Positions 54,012 through 62,987 of a stretch of 64,000 nt of DNA are shown here, one piece after another (position 1 is the first letter of the stretch; each line of letters opens with the position of its first letter). The stretch is from CAXMNX01 sp964194845 (lineage in GTDB: Bacteria; Pseudomonadota; Alphaproteobacteria; Rhodobacterales; Rhodobacteraceae), in contig CAXMNX010000089.1 of assembly GCA_964194845.1 (NCBI GenBank), positions 1 to 64,000 of the forward strand, in the 5' to 3' direction. The notes under the pieces were generated by a model. The model worked only from the letters and a program-made list of their open reading frames with translations. It did not search any database and was not told where the DNA came from. The position numbers and the translations under genes are program-made.

Positions 54012-54962
54012 ATGGAAATCCCTACATTTGACGATGTGGTTGCCGCGCACGAACGGATCGGGCCGTATATTCACCGCACGCCGGTTCTGACGTCGTCGTT
54101 CCTGAATGAGCTGACCGGCGCAGAGCTGTTCTTCAAATGCGAGAATTTCCAGAAGGCGGGCGCGTTCAAGGTTCGCGGTGCAAGCAACGCGGTCTTTGGC
54201 CTGTCGGATGAAGGCGCGCGGAACGGCGTCTGCACACATTCCTCGGGTAACCATGCGCTTTCGCTCAGCTACGCGGCGGGCCGACGGGGCATTCCCTGCA
54301 ACGTGGTCATGCCCCGCACCGCGCCGCAGGCGAAGAAAGATGCGGTCATTGGATATGGTGGAAGGATCACCGAGTGTGAGCCGTCAACTTCCAGCCGCGA
54401 AGCCGTCTTTGCCGAAGTTCAGGCCGCAACCGGCGGCGATTTTGTTCACCCTTACAACGATCCCCGTGTCATTGCAGGGCAGGGCACCTGTTCGCGCGAG
54501 TTGATGGATCAGACCGGCGGATTGGACGCGGTGGTGGCACCCATCGGCGGTGGTGGCATGATTTCGGGCACCTGCCTGACGCTTAGCAACATCGCACCTG
54601 AAACCCAGGTAATCGCGGCTGAACCCGAGCAGGCGGACGACGCCTATCGAAGTTTCAAGGCGGGTCACATCATCGCCGATGACGCGCCCGAGACCGTGGC
54701 TGACGGGCTGAAAGTGCCATTGAAAGAATTGACTTGGCATTTCGTGTCTTCGCATGTGACCGACATTCTTACTGCGTCCGAGGAAGAGATCGTCGAGGCG
54801 ATGAAACTTATCTGGAAACGAATGAAAATTGTGATGGAACCCAGCAGCGCTGTGCCGCTGGCCACAATCATGAAAAACAAAGACCGGTTCGCGGGTAAGC
54901 GGATCGGCGTTATCATCACCGGCGGCAATGTCGATCTCGACGCGCTGCCCTGGGCCAAGTGA
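54012..54962 (+). CDS. bhcB: beta-Hydroxyaspartate dehydratase
   Basis: 316 residues, fold type II PLP dehydratase like serine/threonine dehydratase and serine racemase. PLP lysine K53 lies in FQKAGAFKVRGA, with SSGNHA near 77 and the phosphate loop PIGGGGM near 178. In the cycle it turns beta-hydroxyaspartate to iminosuccinate and water. 17 bp after bhcA and 13 bp before bhcC. Confidence 0.94.
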   Translation: MEIPTFDDVVAAHERIGPYIHRTPVLTSSFLNELTGAELFFKCENFQKAGAFKVRGASNAVFGLSDEGARNGVCTHSSGNHALSLSYAAGRRGIPCNVVMPRTAPQAKKDAVIGYGGRITECEPSTSSREAVFAEVQAATGGDFVHPYNDPRVIAGQGTCSRELMDQTGGLDAVVAPIGGGGMISGTCLTLSNIAPETQVIAAEPEQADDAYRSFKAGHIIADDAPETVADGLKVPLKELTWHFVSSHVTDILTASEEEIVEAMKLIWKRMKIVMEPSSAVPLATIMKNKDRFAGKRIGVIITGGNVDLDALPWAK

Positions 54963-54975
54963 AGGAATTCAGACC

Positions 54976-56139
54976 ATGAACGCTCCCGTAAATTTCGATA
55001 CGCTTGAGGTTGGCTATGATGTGCCCGCAGTTCCGGGCATGGACGAGGCTGATATTCAGACCCCTTGTCTGGTGCTGGATCTGGATGCGCTTGAGCGCAA
55101 CATCCGGAAAATGGGCGATTATGCCAAGGCGCATGGTATGCGTCACCGGGTGCACGGAAAGATGCACAAGTCTGTCGATGTCGCGAAACTTCAGGAAAAG
55201 CTTGGCGGCGCTGTTGGCGTCTGTTGTCAGAAAGTCAGCGAAGCCGAGGTGTTCGCGCGCGGCGGTATCAAAGACGTGCTGGTCTCGAACCAGGTTCGCG
55301 ATCCGGCTAAGATCGACCGCCTCGCAACCCTGCCGAAGCTTGGCGCGCGGATCATCGTCTGCGTTGACGATATTGCGAACGTCGCCGAACTGTCGGCAGC
55401 AGCGGTGAAGCATGGGACCGAGCTTGAGGTATTGGTCGAGATAGATTGCGGCGCGGGGCGTTGCGGTGTGACCACCACGGAGGATGTTGTTGCGATTGCT
55501 AAGGCGGTGGAGGCCAGCGATGGCCTGAAATTCACCGGCATTCAGGCCTATCAGGGCGCGATGCAACATATGGACAGTTATGAAGACCGGAAAGCGAAGC
55601 TGGATATCGCCATTGCGATGGTGCGGGATGCAGTGGATGGATTGACTGCGGTCGGCCTTGAAGCGGAACTCGTCTCGGGTGGTGGCACTGGGTCGTATTA
55701 TTTTGAATCGGGTTCGGGCGTCTTTAACGAACTTCAGTGCGGATCCTACGCGTTTATGGACGCGGATTATGGCCGCATTCTTGATAAGGATGGCAACCGG
55801 ATCGACCAGGGCGAATGGGAAAACGCCTTCTTCCTTCTGACCCAGGTGATGAGCCACGCGAAAGCGGATAAAGCGATCTGCGATGCCGGTCTGAAGGCGC
55901 AATCGGTCGATAGCGGCCTGCCGGTTATTTTTGGCCGCGATGACGTTGAATATATCAAGTGTTCGGACGAACACGGCGTCATTGCAGACCCCGACGGCGT
56001 GCTGTCGGTTGGCGATAAGCTTCGACTGGTGCCGGGCCACTGCGACCCGACCGCCAATGTTCACGACTGGTACGTGGGCGTGCGGAACGGCAAGGTCGAA
56101 ACGCTGTGGCCGGTATCAGCGCGCGGCAAGGCGTATTAA
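54976..56139 (+). CDS. bhcC: beta-Hydroxyaspartate aldolase
   Basis: 387 residues of the D-threonine-aldolase-like alanine racemase fold. PLP lysine is probably K62 in VHGKMHKS, and the divalent metal site is in PGHCDPTANVHD near the C-terminus. It condenses glycine with glyoxylate to beta-hydroxyaspartate. The ATG at 54976 follows AAGGA. Followed by 92 bp rich in hairpins before bhcD. Confidence 0.95.
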   Translation: MNAPVNFDTLEVGYDVPAVPGMDEADIQTPCLVLDLDALERNIRKMGDYAKAHGMRHRVHGKMHKSVDVAKLQEKLGGAVGVCCQKVSEAEVFARGGIKDVLVSNQVRDPAKIDRLATLPKLGARIIVCVDDIANVAELSAAAVKHGTELEVLVEIDCGAGRCGVTTTEDVVAIAKAVEASDGLKFTGIQAYQGAMQHMDSYEDRKAKLDIAIAMVRDAVDGLTAVGLEAELVSGGGTGSYYFESGSGVFNELQCGSYAFMDADYGRILDKDGNRIDQGEWENAFFLLTQVMSHAKADKAICDAGLKAQSVDSGLPVIFGRDDVEYIKCSDEHGVIADPDGVLSVGDKLRLVPGHCDPTANVHDWYVGVRNGKVETLWPVSARGKAY

Positions 56140-56147
56140 GAGGTTTC

Positions 56148-56225
56148 GGACCGGCTGATGCCGGTCCGACCAACCGGGGGCGCTGCCCCCCGACCCCCGA
56201 AGTATTTTTTCCAAGAAGAAAGTCA
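56148..56225. repeat. Tandem hairpins and dispersed repeat between bhcC and bhcD
   Basis: GGACCGGC-tgat-GCCGGTCC (56148-56167), then GGGGGC-gct-GCCCCC (56176-56190), then ACCCCCGAAGTATTTTTTCCAAGAAG-type sequence. The second part resembles a very common Rhodobacteraceae intergenic repeat, from memory. It may act as a partial stop or RNA-stability element lowering or uncoupling bhcD expression. Confidence 0.65.
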
Positions 56226-56231
56226 AAGCTC

Positions 56232-57197
56232 ATGTGGATCGTTCCGGAGCGCGAGATTGCATCGCTGATGACGCGGGAGGCGGCGTTCGACGCCGTCGAG
56301 AAAGTTTTCGCCGCGATGGCGGCAGGTGATGCTTACAACTTCCCTGTCGTGCGCGAGGCCATCGGCCATGTTGATGCGCTTTACGGGTTCAAGGGCGGGT
56401 TTGACCGGGCGGGCCTGACGCTGGGCGTTAAGGCGGGCGGATACTGGCCGCAGAACCTGGAAAAGCAGGGCATCATCAACCACCAGTCCACGGTGTTTCT
56501 GTTCGACCCCGATACCGGGCGGGCCAGCGCCATGGTGGGCGGGAACCTGTTGACGGCACTCCGAACCGCCGCTGCATCATCTGTTTCAATCAAGCACCTG
56601 GCGCGCCGGGACGCGAAAACACTCGGCATGATCGGAGCGGGTCATCAGGCAACGTTCCAGTTGCGGTCCGCACTTGAGCAGCGAGACTTTGAACGTGTGA
56701 TCGGCTGGAACTTCCACCCTGACATGCTGCCCAACCTTGCCGCCGTGGCGGACGAGGCGGGTCTGCCATTTGAAGCCGTCGACCTGGACGATATGACGAG
56801 GGCCGATGTAATCATCTCGATCACGTCTTCTTTCGATGCCATTCTGGGTGCCGATCAGGTCGGCCCCGGCACGCATGTCGCCTGCATGGGCACAGACACG
56901 GTGGGCAAGCAGGAAGTGGCGCCCGAACTGCTGACGCGGGCGACGGTTTTCACCGACGAAGTGGCGCAATCGATCAGCATCGGCGAAGCGCAGCACGCGA
57001 TTGCGCAGGGATTGCTGACGGCCGACGACATCCAACAGGTGGGTGCGGTGATCAACGGCACGCACGCCGGTCGCGCCAGCGACGATCAGATCACGCTTTT
57101 TGACGGCACCGGCGTTGGATTGCAGGATCTGGCAGTGGCAGCCACGGTCGTGGACCTTGCGATTGAGAAGGGCGTCGCCATCGAGGTTGATTTCTGA
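56232..57197 (+). CDS. bhcD: Iminosuccinate reductase
   Basis: 321 residues of the ornithine cyclodeaminase / mu-crystallin family, NAD(P)H-dependent. Substrate residues in GLTLGVKAGGYWPQN, Rossmann loop GMIGAGHQATFQLR near 137 and GTDTVGKQEV follow family order. It reduces iminosuccinate to aspartate, which re-enters at BhcA. Start at 56232 (MWIVPEREIASL). Its stop shares one base with the ankyrin gene start (TGATG). Confidence 0.94.
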   Translation: MWIVPEREIASLMTREAAFDAVEKVFAAMAAGDAYNFPVVREAIGHVDALYGFKGGFDRAGLTLGVKAGGYWPQNLEKQGIINHQSTVFLFDPDTGRASAMVGGNLLTALRTAAASSVSIKHLARRDAKTLGMIGAGHQATFQLRSALEQRDFERVIGWNFHPDMLPNLAAVADEAGLPFEAVDLDDMTRADVIISITSSFDAILGADQVGPGTHVACMGTDTVGKQEVAPELLTRATVFTDEVAQSISIGEAQHAIAQGLLTADDIQQVGAVINGTHAGRASDDQITLFDGTGVGLQDLAVAATVVDLAIEKGVAIEVDF

Positions 57198-57901
57198 TGG
57201 TTGCACTGAAAGGGCGAGGGCTAATTCCTGGATCGGCAATTGCGGTTACAGCCCTGTTCGCGGGGTTTGCCGCCTTTGCACAATCGCCGCCAACCGAGGC
57301 GGACATCGCGGCATTTTCAGAACTGCACAGTGCCGCCCACGTGGGCGATATCGCGGCAATCGAAGCGGCAATAGATGCGGGCGCAGACGTCAACTTGCTT
57401 GACGCCAAGCAACGAACGCCGGCCCACGTCGCGGCCTTTGCGTCGCAAGACGCCGCGCTGACGGCGCTGGCCGAAGCGGGAGCCGACCTGAACGCGCTGG
57501 ATTATCAAATATACGACGTGCTGACTATAGCCGCCGTCGCGAACGACCCGGCGTTGGTCGCGCACGCCATCGAGCTTGGGAACCGGCCCGACCTGACGAC
57601 CAGCAGATACGATGGCACGGCGTTGATCGCGGCCGCGCATCTGGGCCATCACGAAGTTGTCCGCATTCTAATCGAAGGTGGCGCGCCGCTTGACCACGTC
57701 AATAATCTGGAATGGACCGCGTTGATCGAGGCGGTGATTCTTGGCGACGGCGGCCCCGACCACATAGCGACGGTTTCGCATCTGCTGGATGCGGGCGCGG
57801 ACCAATCCATTGGCGACCGTTATGGCGTGACGCCGCTAAAGCACGCCAGGGCGATGGGTTTTTCCGAGATTGTGGCATTGCTTGAGGCCGCGGCAGACTA
57901 A
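57197..57901 (+). CDS. Exported ankyrin-repeat protein coupled to bhcD
   Basis: 234 residues. A signal peptide ends AAFAQ near 29. About five ankyrin repeats follow (LHSAAHVGDIAAIEAAIDAG, TALIAAAHLGHHEVVRILIE, TPLKHARAMGFSEIVALLEA). Predicted periplasmic binding protein with no enzyme motif. The start overlaps the bhcD stop by one base, so it is translated with the bhc operon. Role in the cycle unknown. Confidence 0.85.
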   Translation: MVALKGRGLIPGSAIAVTALFAGFAAFAQSPPTEADIAAFSELHSAAHVGDIAAIEAAIDAGADVNLLDAKQRTPAHVAAFASQDAALTALAEAGADLNALDYQIYDVLTIAAVANDPALVAHAIELGNRPDLTTSRYDGTALIAAAHLGHHEVVRILIEGGAPLDHVNNLEWTALIEAVILGDGGPDHIATVSHLLDAGADQSIGDRYGVTPLKHARAMGFSEIVALLEAAAD

Positions 57902-57923
57902 TCGCCAGCGAGCGCCTAAATAG

Positions 57924-57951
57924 AAAAACCCCCGCCGGTTAGGGCGGGGGT
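57924..57951 (-). terminator. Rho-independent terminator after the NCS2 permease
   Basis: Perfect 9 bp GC stem ACCCCCGCC (57928-57936) with GGCGGGGGT (57943-57951), loop GGTTAG, and a TTTTT run on the minus strand. It lies 23 bp past the permease stop. On the plus strand the same stem may stop bhc operon transcription, without a T-run. Confidence 0.85.
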
Positions 57952-57974
57952 CTGGCTGTCATGATATTGCGGTC

Positions 57975-59339
57975 TTATTCGGCTGCTTCGGCCTCGTCAT
58001 CCTCGGGGATGATAAGGTTCAGGACAATCGCCAGGATCGCGGCGGGCAGAAGGCCCGAGGTCATCAGGATGCGCATTGTATCGCTGAGGAACGTCATCGC
58101 GTCGGGCACCTGTTGCAGGCCCAGACCGACCGCCAGCGAGGTGGCGAAGATCACCATGTTGCGCCGGTTCCAATTTACATCCGACAGCATGTTGATACCT
58201 GCCGAGGCGACCATGCTGAACATGATGATGACGCCGCCGCCCAGAACCTGGAAGGGGATCGTGCTGACCAGCGCGCCAATCTTCGGGATCAGACCCGCGA
58301 ACACCAGCAAAAGCGCGCCGTAAGTGACGACGTGGCGGCTCATCACGCCGGTCATGGCGACCAGCCCGACGTTCTGGCTGAACGTGGTGTTGGGCAGGCC
58401 GCCGAAAACCCCGGCGATTGCCGTTCCGAGGCCGTCAGCGAACGTAGCCCCCTGGACTTCATCGTCAGTAGCTTCGCGCCCGGCACCACCCTTGGTGATC
58501 CCGCTGGTGTCGCCGACCGTTTCGATGGCCGAGATGAACGCCATCAGGCACATGCCGATGACGATCGCCCAGTTGATCTCGAAGCCAAAGGCAAAGGGCC
58601 GCGGCACCGCGAACCAGCCGGCGCCCGCGACGTTGCCAAAGCTGACATCGCCCATGACCAGTGCGACCAGATAGCCAGCGATCAGGCCGATCAGAACGGC
58701 GGCCACCGACATGAAACCTTTGACGTAGAACTTGATGCCAAGGGTCACGGAGATCGCGACCAGCGCCTGGAACCAGTTGCCGATCCCGCCCCATGTCGGC
58801 TTCGAGCGGTTAAAGTCACCGGCACCACCGGCGGCGTATTCGATGCCGACCTTGATCAGTGCGAGACCGATCATCAGCACGATGAGGCCGGTGACCAATG
58901 GTGGCAGGGCAAATCGGATGCGCTTGATGAAAAGGCCGATGCAGAAGTGGAATATTCCGCCGATGATGACGCCGCCCATAAGGCCCGGCAGACCGGCGGT
59001 TCCCGCGCCGACCATCGCCGGGATCATAACCGGCAGGAATGCGAACGAAGTTCCCTGAACGATGGGTAGTTTCGCACCAATCGGACCAATGCCGATCGTC
59101 TGGATCAGCGTTGCGATGCCAGCGAACAGCATGGAAATCTGGATCATGTAAATCAGCGTGCCGACATCCGGCGATCCAAAGCCAAACCCGGCGACACCCG
59201 CGATGATGATCGCAGGCGTTACGTTTGAGATGAACATCGCAAGAACATGCTGGATGCCTAGCGGCACAGCCTGCTTCAGCGGCGGCGTATAATTCGGGTC
59301 GCGGAGCTGTTCCGGTGTCCCAAGTGATGCATCGGTCAT
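57975..59339 (-). CDS. NCS2 family purine (urate/xanthine) permease
   Basis: 454 residues, about 14 transmembrane segments. The nucleobase-transporter signature QNVGLVAMTGVMSRHV and FISAIETVGDTSG near the centre are characteristic. Position beside uraH and puuD favours urate or xanthine over uracil. AGGAGGGA precedes the ATG. Divergent from uraH. Confidence 0.92.
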   Translation of the reverse strand: MTDASLGTPEQLRDPNYTPPLKQAVPLGIQHVLAMFISNVTPAIIIAGVAGFGFGSPDVGTLIYMIQISMLFAGIATLIQTIGIGPIGAKLPIVQGTSFAFLPVMIPAMVGAGTAGLPGLMGGVIIGGIFHFCIGLFIKRIRFALPPLVTGLIVLMIGLALIKVGIEYAAGGAGDFNRSKPTWGGIGNWFQALVAISVTLGIKFYVKGFMSVAAVLIGLIAGYLVALVMGDVSFGNVAGAGWFAVPRPFAFGFEINWAIVIGMCLMAFISAIETVGDTSGITKGGAGREATDDEVQGATFADGLGTAIAGVFGGLPNTTFSQNVGLVAMTGVMSRHVVTYGALLLVFAGLIPKIGALVSTIPFQVLGGGVIIMFSMVASAGINMLSDVNWNRRNMVIFATSLAVGLGLQQVPDAMTFLSDTMRILMTSGLLPAAILAIVLNLIIPEDDEAEAAE

Positions 59340-59660
59340 TGTCTGTCCCTCCTGAAAACGATGCCTGCGCCAGCCATTTGCTGACAGATCTGCGCTTGTG
59401 ATTCATTGAATTTTGAAGCGTAGATGATTGAAAATAGGCACAAATCAACGCCCGCGGCAGGTTCAAGGTGAACTGCCGGTGTGTGATCGGTTATGTCGCA
59501 TGCGTGACGATACAACCGTTGCCCCTCCTCGTGGCCCCACTTCTAATTTTAAAAAATCACGCTGTTTTTCAATTCTTTTTTGAAAGAGTCTTTCGGGTGC
59601 GCTGGTTTGCTGTTTGTGCAACAGATCGAGATGATGACGAGGCAATTGGTGGAGCCGGAA
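59340..59660. promoter_or_regulatory. Divergent promoter region of permease and uraH
   Basis: 321 bp without a convincing gene. The centre is markedly AT-rich (CTAATTTTAAAAAATCACGC, TTTTCAATTCTTTTTTG near 59540-59582), fitting promoters for both directions. A frame open from 59580 into uraH lacks a ribosome site. No perfect operator palindrome stood out. Confidence 0.5.
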
Positions 59661-60014
59661 ATGCCTGGATACTTGACGACCCACGTTCTGGATACCGCAC
59701 TTGGTGTGCCTGCAAAGGGCCTGAGAATTGACCTTTACCGGGTCAGTGGCGACGAGCGGACGCATCTGAAATCGCTGGTGACGAATGATGACGGTCGAAC
59801 CGACGAGCAGATATTGCCGGAAGCGGAATTTGCCATCGGCACGTATGAGTTGGTTTTCCACGCGGGCGACTATCTGGACCGTGCCGGTGCGGCGCCAGAA
59901 AACCCGCGCTTTCTCGATCAGGTGCCGATCCGCTTCGGCATGTCGCAAGCGTCGCACTATCATGTGCCGCTTTTACTGTCGCCGTTCGGGTTTTCGACCT
60001 ACCGCGGCAGCTGA
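59661..60014 (+). CDS. uraH: 5-Hydroxyisourate hydrolase
   Basis: 117 residues, transthyretin-like. It hydrolyses 5-hydroxyisourate made by urate oxidation. TTHVLDTALGVPAKG holds the active-site His, HYHVPLLLSPFGFSTYRGS is the C-terminal signature ending YRGS. ATG at 59661 gives the standard length. Overlaps the convergent LysR gene end by 16 bp. Confidence 0.95.
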   Translation: MPGYLTTHVLDTALGVPAKGLRIDLYRVSGDERTHLKSLVTNDDGRTDEQILPEAEFAIGTYELVFHAGDYLDRAGAAPENPRFLDQVPIRFGMSQASHYHVPLLLSPFGFSTYRGS

Positions 60015-60931
60015 GCGCTCGCCTCGGTCTTTTTGATGACGGCACCGATCCGCGCGATCATAAACTCCATGAAAAGCCGGGTCTTTGGATCCTGGCGGCG
60101 GCGATGCGTGAAAAGGCAGGCCATCTGGATCGGTTCGGGCGGCGTTTCAACCGCGACCGGCACCAATCGCCCGGCCAACAAGTGATCGGCGACTTCGAAT
60201 ATCGGTTTCAGCGCAATCCCGTGCCCCGCCAGCGCCCAATCGGTCAGGACGTCGCCGTCATCGGACTCGTATCGCCCCGACACCCGAAACCGCTTAGGGC
60301 CTTCGTCAGTGATCAGGCGCCATTGAAATTCCGTGGCCCCGGGAAATCGCAAAATCAGGCATTCGTGTTTGTCGTTGATCAGATCGTCGCCGGTCGCAGG
60401 CAAACCGCGCGCCCCGATATAACTGGGGGCGGCGCACAGAACCCGGCCCACATCGGCGATCTTTCTGATCCGCAGGTTGCTGTCTTCGGGCTGGCCCAGA
60501 AAGAACGCCAGATCGAGCCCCTCGACGGTCAGATCGACCTTGCGGTCGGTCAGCCGGAGCCGGACGCTGACTTCGGGGTATTCTGCAAGAAAAGCAGGCA
60601 CTTGCGGCGCGATCAGGCGTCGCCCGACCCCCAATGGTGCCGCCACAAACAGCGACCCCTTCGGATTGTCGGTAATATTGACGACCTGCGCTTCGGCGTT
60701 TTCAACCGCGTCGAGTACCTCGCACGCGCCGCCGTAGAACGCCTTTCCCTGCTCGGTCGGCGTCAGGTTGCGCGTGGTGCGTTGAAAGAGGCGCACGCTC
60801 AGATGCTCTTCCAGTTGCGAAATGCGCGAGGATGTCACCGCCGGAGATATTCGCAGGTCGCGCCCGGCGGCGGACATGCTGCCAAGTTCGTAGACACGAA
60901 CGAATGTGCGGATGTTGTTGAGATAGGACAT
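59999..60931 (-). CDS. LysR-type regulator
   Basis: 310 residues: N-terminal HTH (MSYLNNIRTFVRVYELGSMS, TSSRISQLEEHLSVRLFQRT) and substrate-binding domain. It lies between uraH and puuD and is divergent from puuD by 97 bp, so it likely controls urate degradation; the inducer is unknown. The ATG at 60931 is the family start; an upstream extension to 61030 would overlap puuD. Confidence 0.9.
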   Translation of the reverse strand: MSYLNNIRTFVRVYELGSMSAAGRDLRISPAVTSSRISQLEEHLSVRLFQRTTRNLTPTEQGKAFYGGACEVLDAVENAEAQVVNITDNPKGSLFVAAPLGVGRRLIAPQVPAFLAEYPEVSVRLRLTDRKVDLTVEGLDLAFFLGQPEDSNLRIRKIADVGRVLCAAPSYIGARGLPATGDDLINDKHECLILRFPGATEFQWRLITDEGPKRFRVSGRYESDDGDVLTDWALAGHGIALKPIFEVADHLLAGRLVPVAVETPPEPIQMACLFTHRRRQDPKTRLFMEFMIARIGAVIKKTEASAQLPR

Positions 60932-61028
60932 TATACTGATTTTTTTGATGCAGCTTGGTATTTGCAGGTAATAGCAGAATAATAGGACAGCGCATAGTCT
61001 GGCGAAAACAAACCCCGGGAGACGCCTC
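60932..61028. promoter_or_regulatory. LysR / puuD divergent promoter
   Basis: 97 bp with ACTGATTTTTTTGATGCAGC and TTGGTATTTGCAGGTAATAGC. A LysR-type T-N11-A site is plausible here but several overlap, so none is assigned. Confidence 0.4.
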
Positions 61029-62255
61029 ATGTATGAATTCGCGGTGATGTGGGACTGGCTGGGTTTCGCCGTCCGATGGCTTCATGTGATCACCGCGATC
61101 GCCTGGATCGGTTCGTCGTTTTACTTCGTCGCGCTGGATCTTGGGCTGCGCAAAGTGCCCCACTTGCCAGTAGGTGCCCACGGCGAGGAATGGCAGGTTC
61201 ACGGCGGCGGCTTTTATCACATCCAGAAATATCTGGTCGCACCCGAACAAATGCCCGAACACCTGACCTGGTTCAAATGGGAAAGCTATGCGACCTGGCT
61301 TTCGGGGGCAGCACTTCTGATGATCGTCTACTGGGTCGGCGGAGAGTTATTTCTGCTAGATCCAACCAAGGCGGATCTGTCGCTTTGGCAGGGCATTTTG
61401 ATATCGGGGCTGTCGCTGACAATCGGCTGGCTGGTCTATGATTTCTTGTGCAAGTCCGGGCTGGGCGAGCAACCGACGTTTCTGATGGTATTGCTGTTCA
61501 TCCTGCTGGTCGCGATGTCCTGGGGTTATCACCAGATTTTCACCGGTCGGGCGGCACTGCTGCACCTTGGCGCGTTTACCGCGACGATCATGACCGCGAA
61601 CGTGTTTTTCATCATCATGCCGAACCAGCGCATCGTGGTGAAGGATTTGCAGGAGGGCCGCACGCCCGATCCGAAATACGGCAAGATCGCCAAGCTCAGA
61701 TCGACGCACAACAACTACCTGACCTTGCCAGTGGTTTTCCTGATGCTCAGCATTCACTATCCGCTGGCGTTCGCGACCGATTATAGTTGGATCATCGCCA
61801 GTCTGGTCTTCCTGATGGGTGTCACGATCCGGCACTATTTCAACGCGCATCACGCGCGCAGCGGCAATCCGACATGGACATGGCTGGTGACTGTAATTTT
61901 GTTCCTGGTCATTGCCTGGCTATCCACCGCGCCGATGCTGGACACTTATGAGGAAAGCGAAGCGCGCCAGTTGAATTCGTATGAACAGAGGTTTGCGTCC
62001 GCTGAGGGATTTGACCAGGCGTTCGACGCAGTTCAGGGCAATTGCTCGATGTGCCACGCGCGCGAACCGGTGTGGAACGGCATCCGCTGGCCACCCAAAG
62101 GCGTAGTGCTGGAAACCACGGCCGATGTCGCGCGCCACGCCGAAGTGATCTTCATGCAAGCGGGCGTCAGCCACGCGATGCCGCCGCCGAACGCGGTTGA
62201 AATGGACGACGAGGGCCGTCGCGCCATTGTGGCTTGGTTTCGGGCGGCCAGGTAG
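61029..62255 (+). CDS. puuD: Membrane urate oxidase with cytochrome c domain
   Basis: 408 residues. About eight helices (WLHVITAIAWIGSSFYFVAL first) form the urate hydroxylase domain; the C-terminal cytochrome c has C339-S-M-C-H343. PuuD oxidises urate to 5-hydroxyisourate and passes electrons to the respiratory chain instead of making peroxide. UraH next door takes the product. The start follows GGGAGACGCCTC. Confidence 0.95.
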   Translation: MYEFAVMWDWLGFAVRWLHVITAIAWIGSSFYFVALDLGLRKVPHLPVGAHGEEWQVHGGGFYHIQKYLVAPEQMPEHLTWFKWESYATWLSGAALLMIVYWVGGELFLLDPTKADLSLWQGILISGLSLTIGWLVYDFLCKSGLGEQPTFLMVLLFILLVAMSWGYHQIFTGRAALLHLGAFTATIMTANVFFIIMPNQRIVVKDLQEGRTPDPKYGKIAKLRSTHNNYLTLPVVFLMLSIHYPLAFATDYSWIIASLVFLMGVTIRHYFNAHHARSGNPTWTWLVTVILFLVIAWLSTAPMLDTYEESEARQLNSYEQRFASAEGFDQAFDAVQGNCSMCHAREPVWNGIRWPPKGVVLETTADVARHAEVIFMQAGVSHAMPPPNAVEMDDEGRRAIVAWFRAAR

Positions 62256-62261
62256 CCATCC

Positions 62262-62786
62262 CTACCTGTAACGAGCTCGCCGCGCCCTGAGGTGCAGAAT
62301 TTCTAGCCTCAGAAATGAACGCTGCGATGTCAGCCCCGCTCGCGCGGGATCATCGGCGGCCAGCGAGGCGAGCTGCCTGTTGATGCTGCGGATTTCCCGT
62401 TCTGCATCGGCGATATCCTGACCAATGCTGTGCCAGCGCAGTCCGCGTTCGTTTGCAAGCTCCAGCGCGTCTTGCAGCTCGATCGGGCAGACCGACCGCA
62501 GCCGACGCCCATTCGCGCCTTCGCGATAGACATTCCTGGCCGTGCAATAGGTCTTCAAACCTTGCTGGCGTCCGGCTTCCCATTTCGACTGATCGACAGC
62601 GATGCCATAGCGCGAACAGGCCTTTGTATGTTGGTCGATGAAGTCGGGGCTGCGACCATTGGACCCGTCGCGCAGGCCAATATCCGACCAGTTGCCCCCT
62701 CGGCAGGCGTCTTCGCTAAGCGTCGCGCAAGCGGCCAGCGCCACAACGGCGGCGGTTACGGTTATTGTCGCTCGCATCAAACTCAT
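62262..62786 (-). CDS. DUF2799 lipoprotein
   Basis: 174 residues. The lipobox is ALAAC (cysteine about residue 20) after a short signal. DACRGGNWSDIGLRDGSNGR and CTARNVYREGANGR are typical of DUF2799. A C-terminal helix is rich in Arg/Glu and may form a coiled coil. Function unknown; likely envelope-located. AAAGGG precedes the ATG. Confidence 0.85.
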   Translation of the reverse strand: MSLMRATITVTAAVVALAACATLSEDACRGGNWSDIGLRDGSNGRSPDFIDQHTKACSRYGIAVDQSKWEAGRQQGLKTYCTARNVYREGANGRRLRSVCPIELQDALELANERGLRWHSIGQDIADAEREIRSINRQLASLAADDPARAGLTSQRSFLRLEILHLRARRARYR

Positions 62787-62987
62787 TGATTTGCCCTTTC
62801 GTTCCGTTCGACCTTATCTGCGATTTCCCGAATGCGCTTTTCCCGCGGTTCCTGGCGGACTGGTCATCACGTGCTTCTGCGAATCTCACGCATAGAAGAC
62901 TAGCAGCAGCGCCCATGATATGAACTATCAGCCGCTTGTCGGGCGCGCGGATGCGCTATATCCGCTTGGACCCAAGGAGTGTGCCAA

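Noticed and set aside
54916..56064. 382-codon minus-strand open frame
   Set aside because: Antisense to bhcC, whose coding sense is certain; composition typical of a shadow frame.
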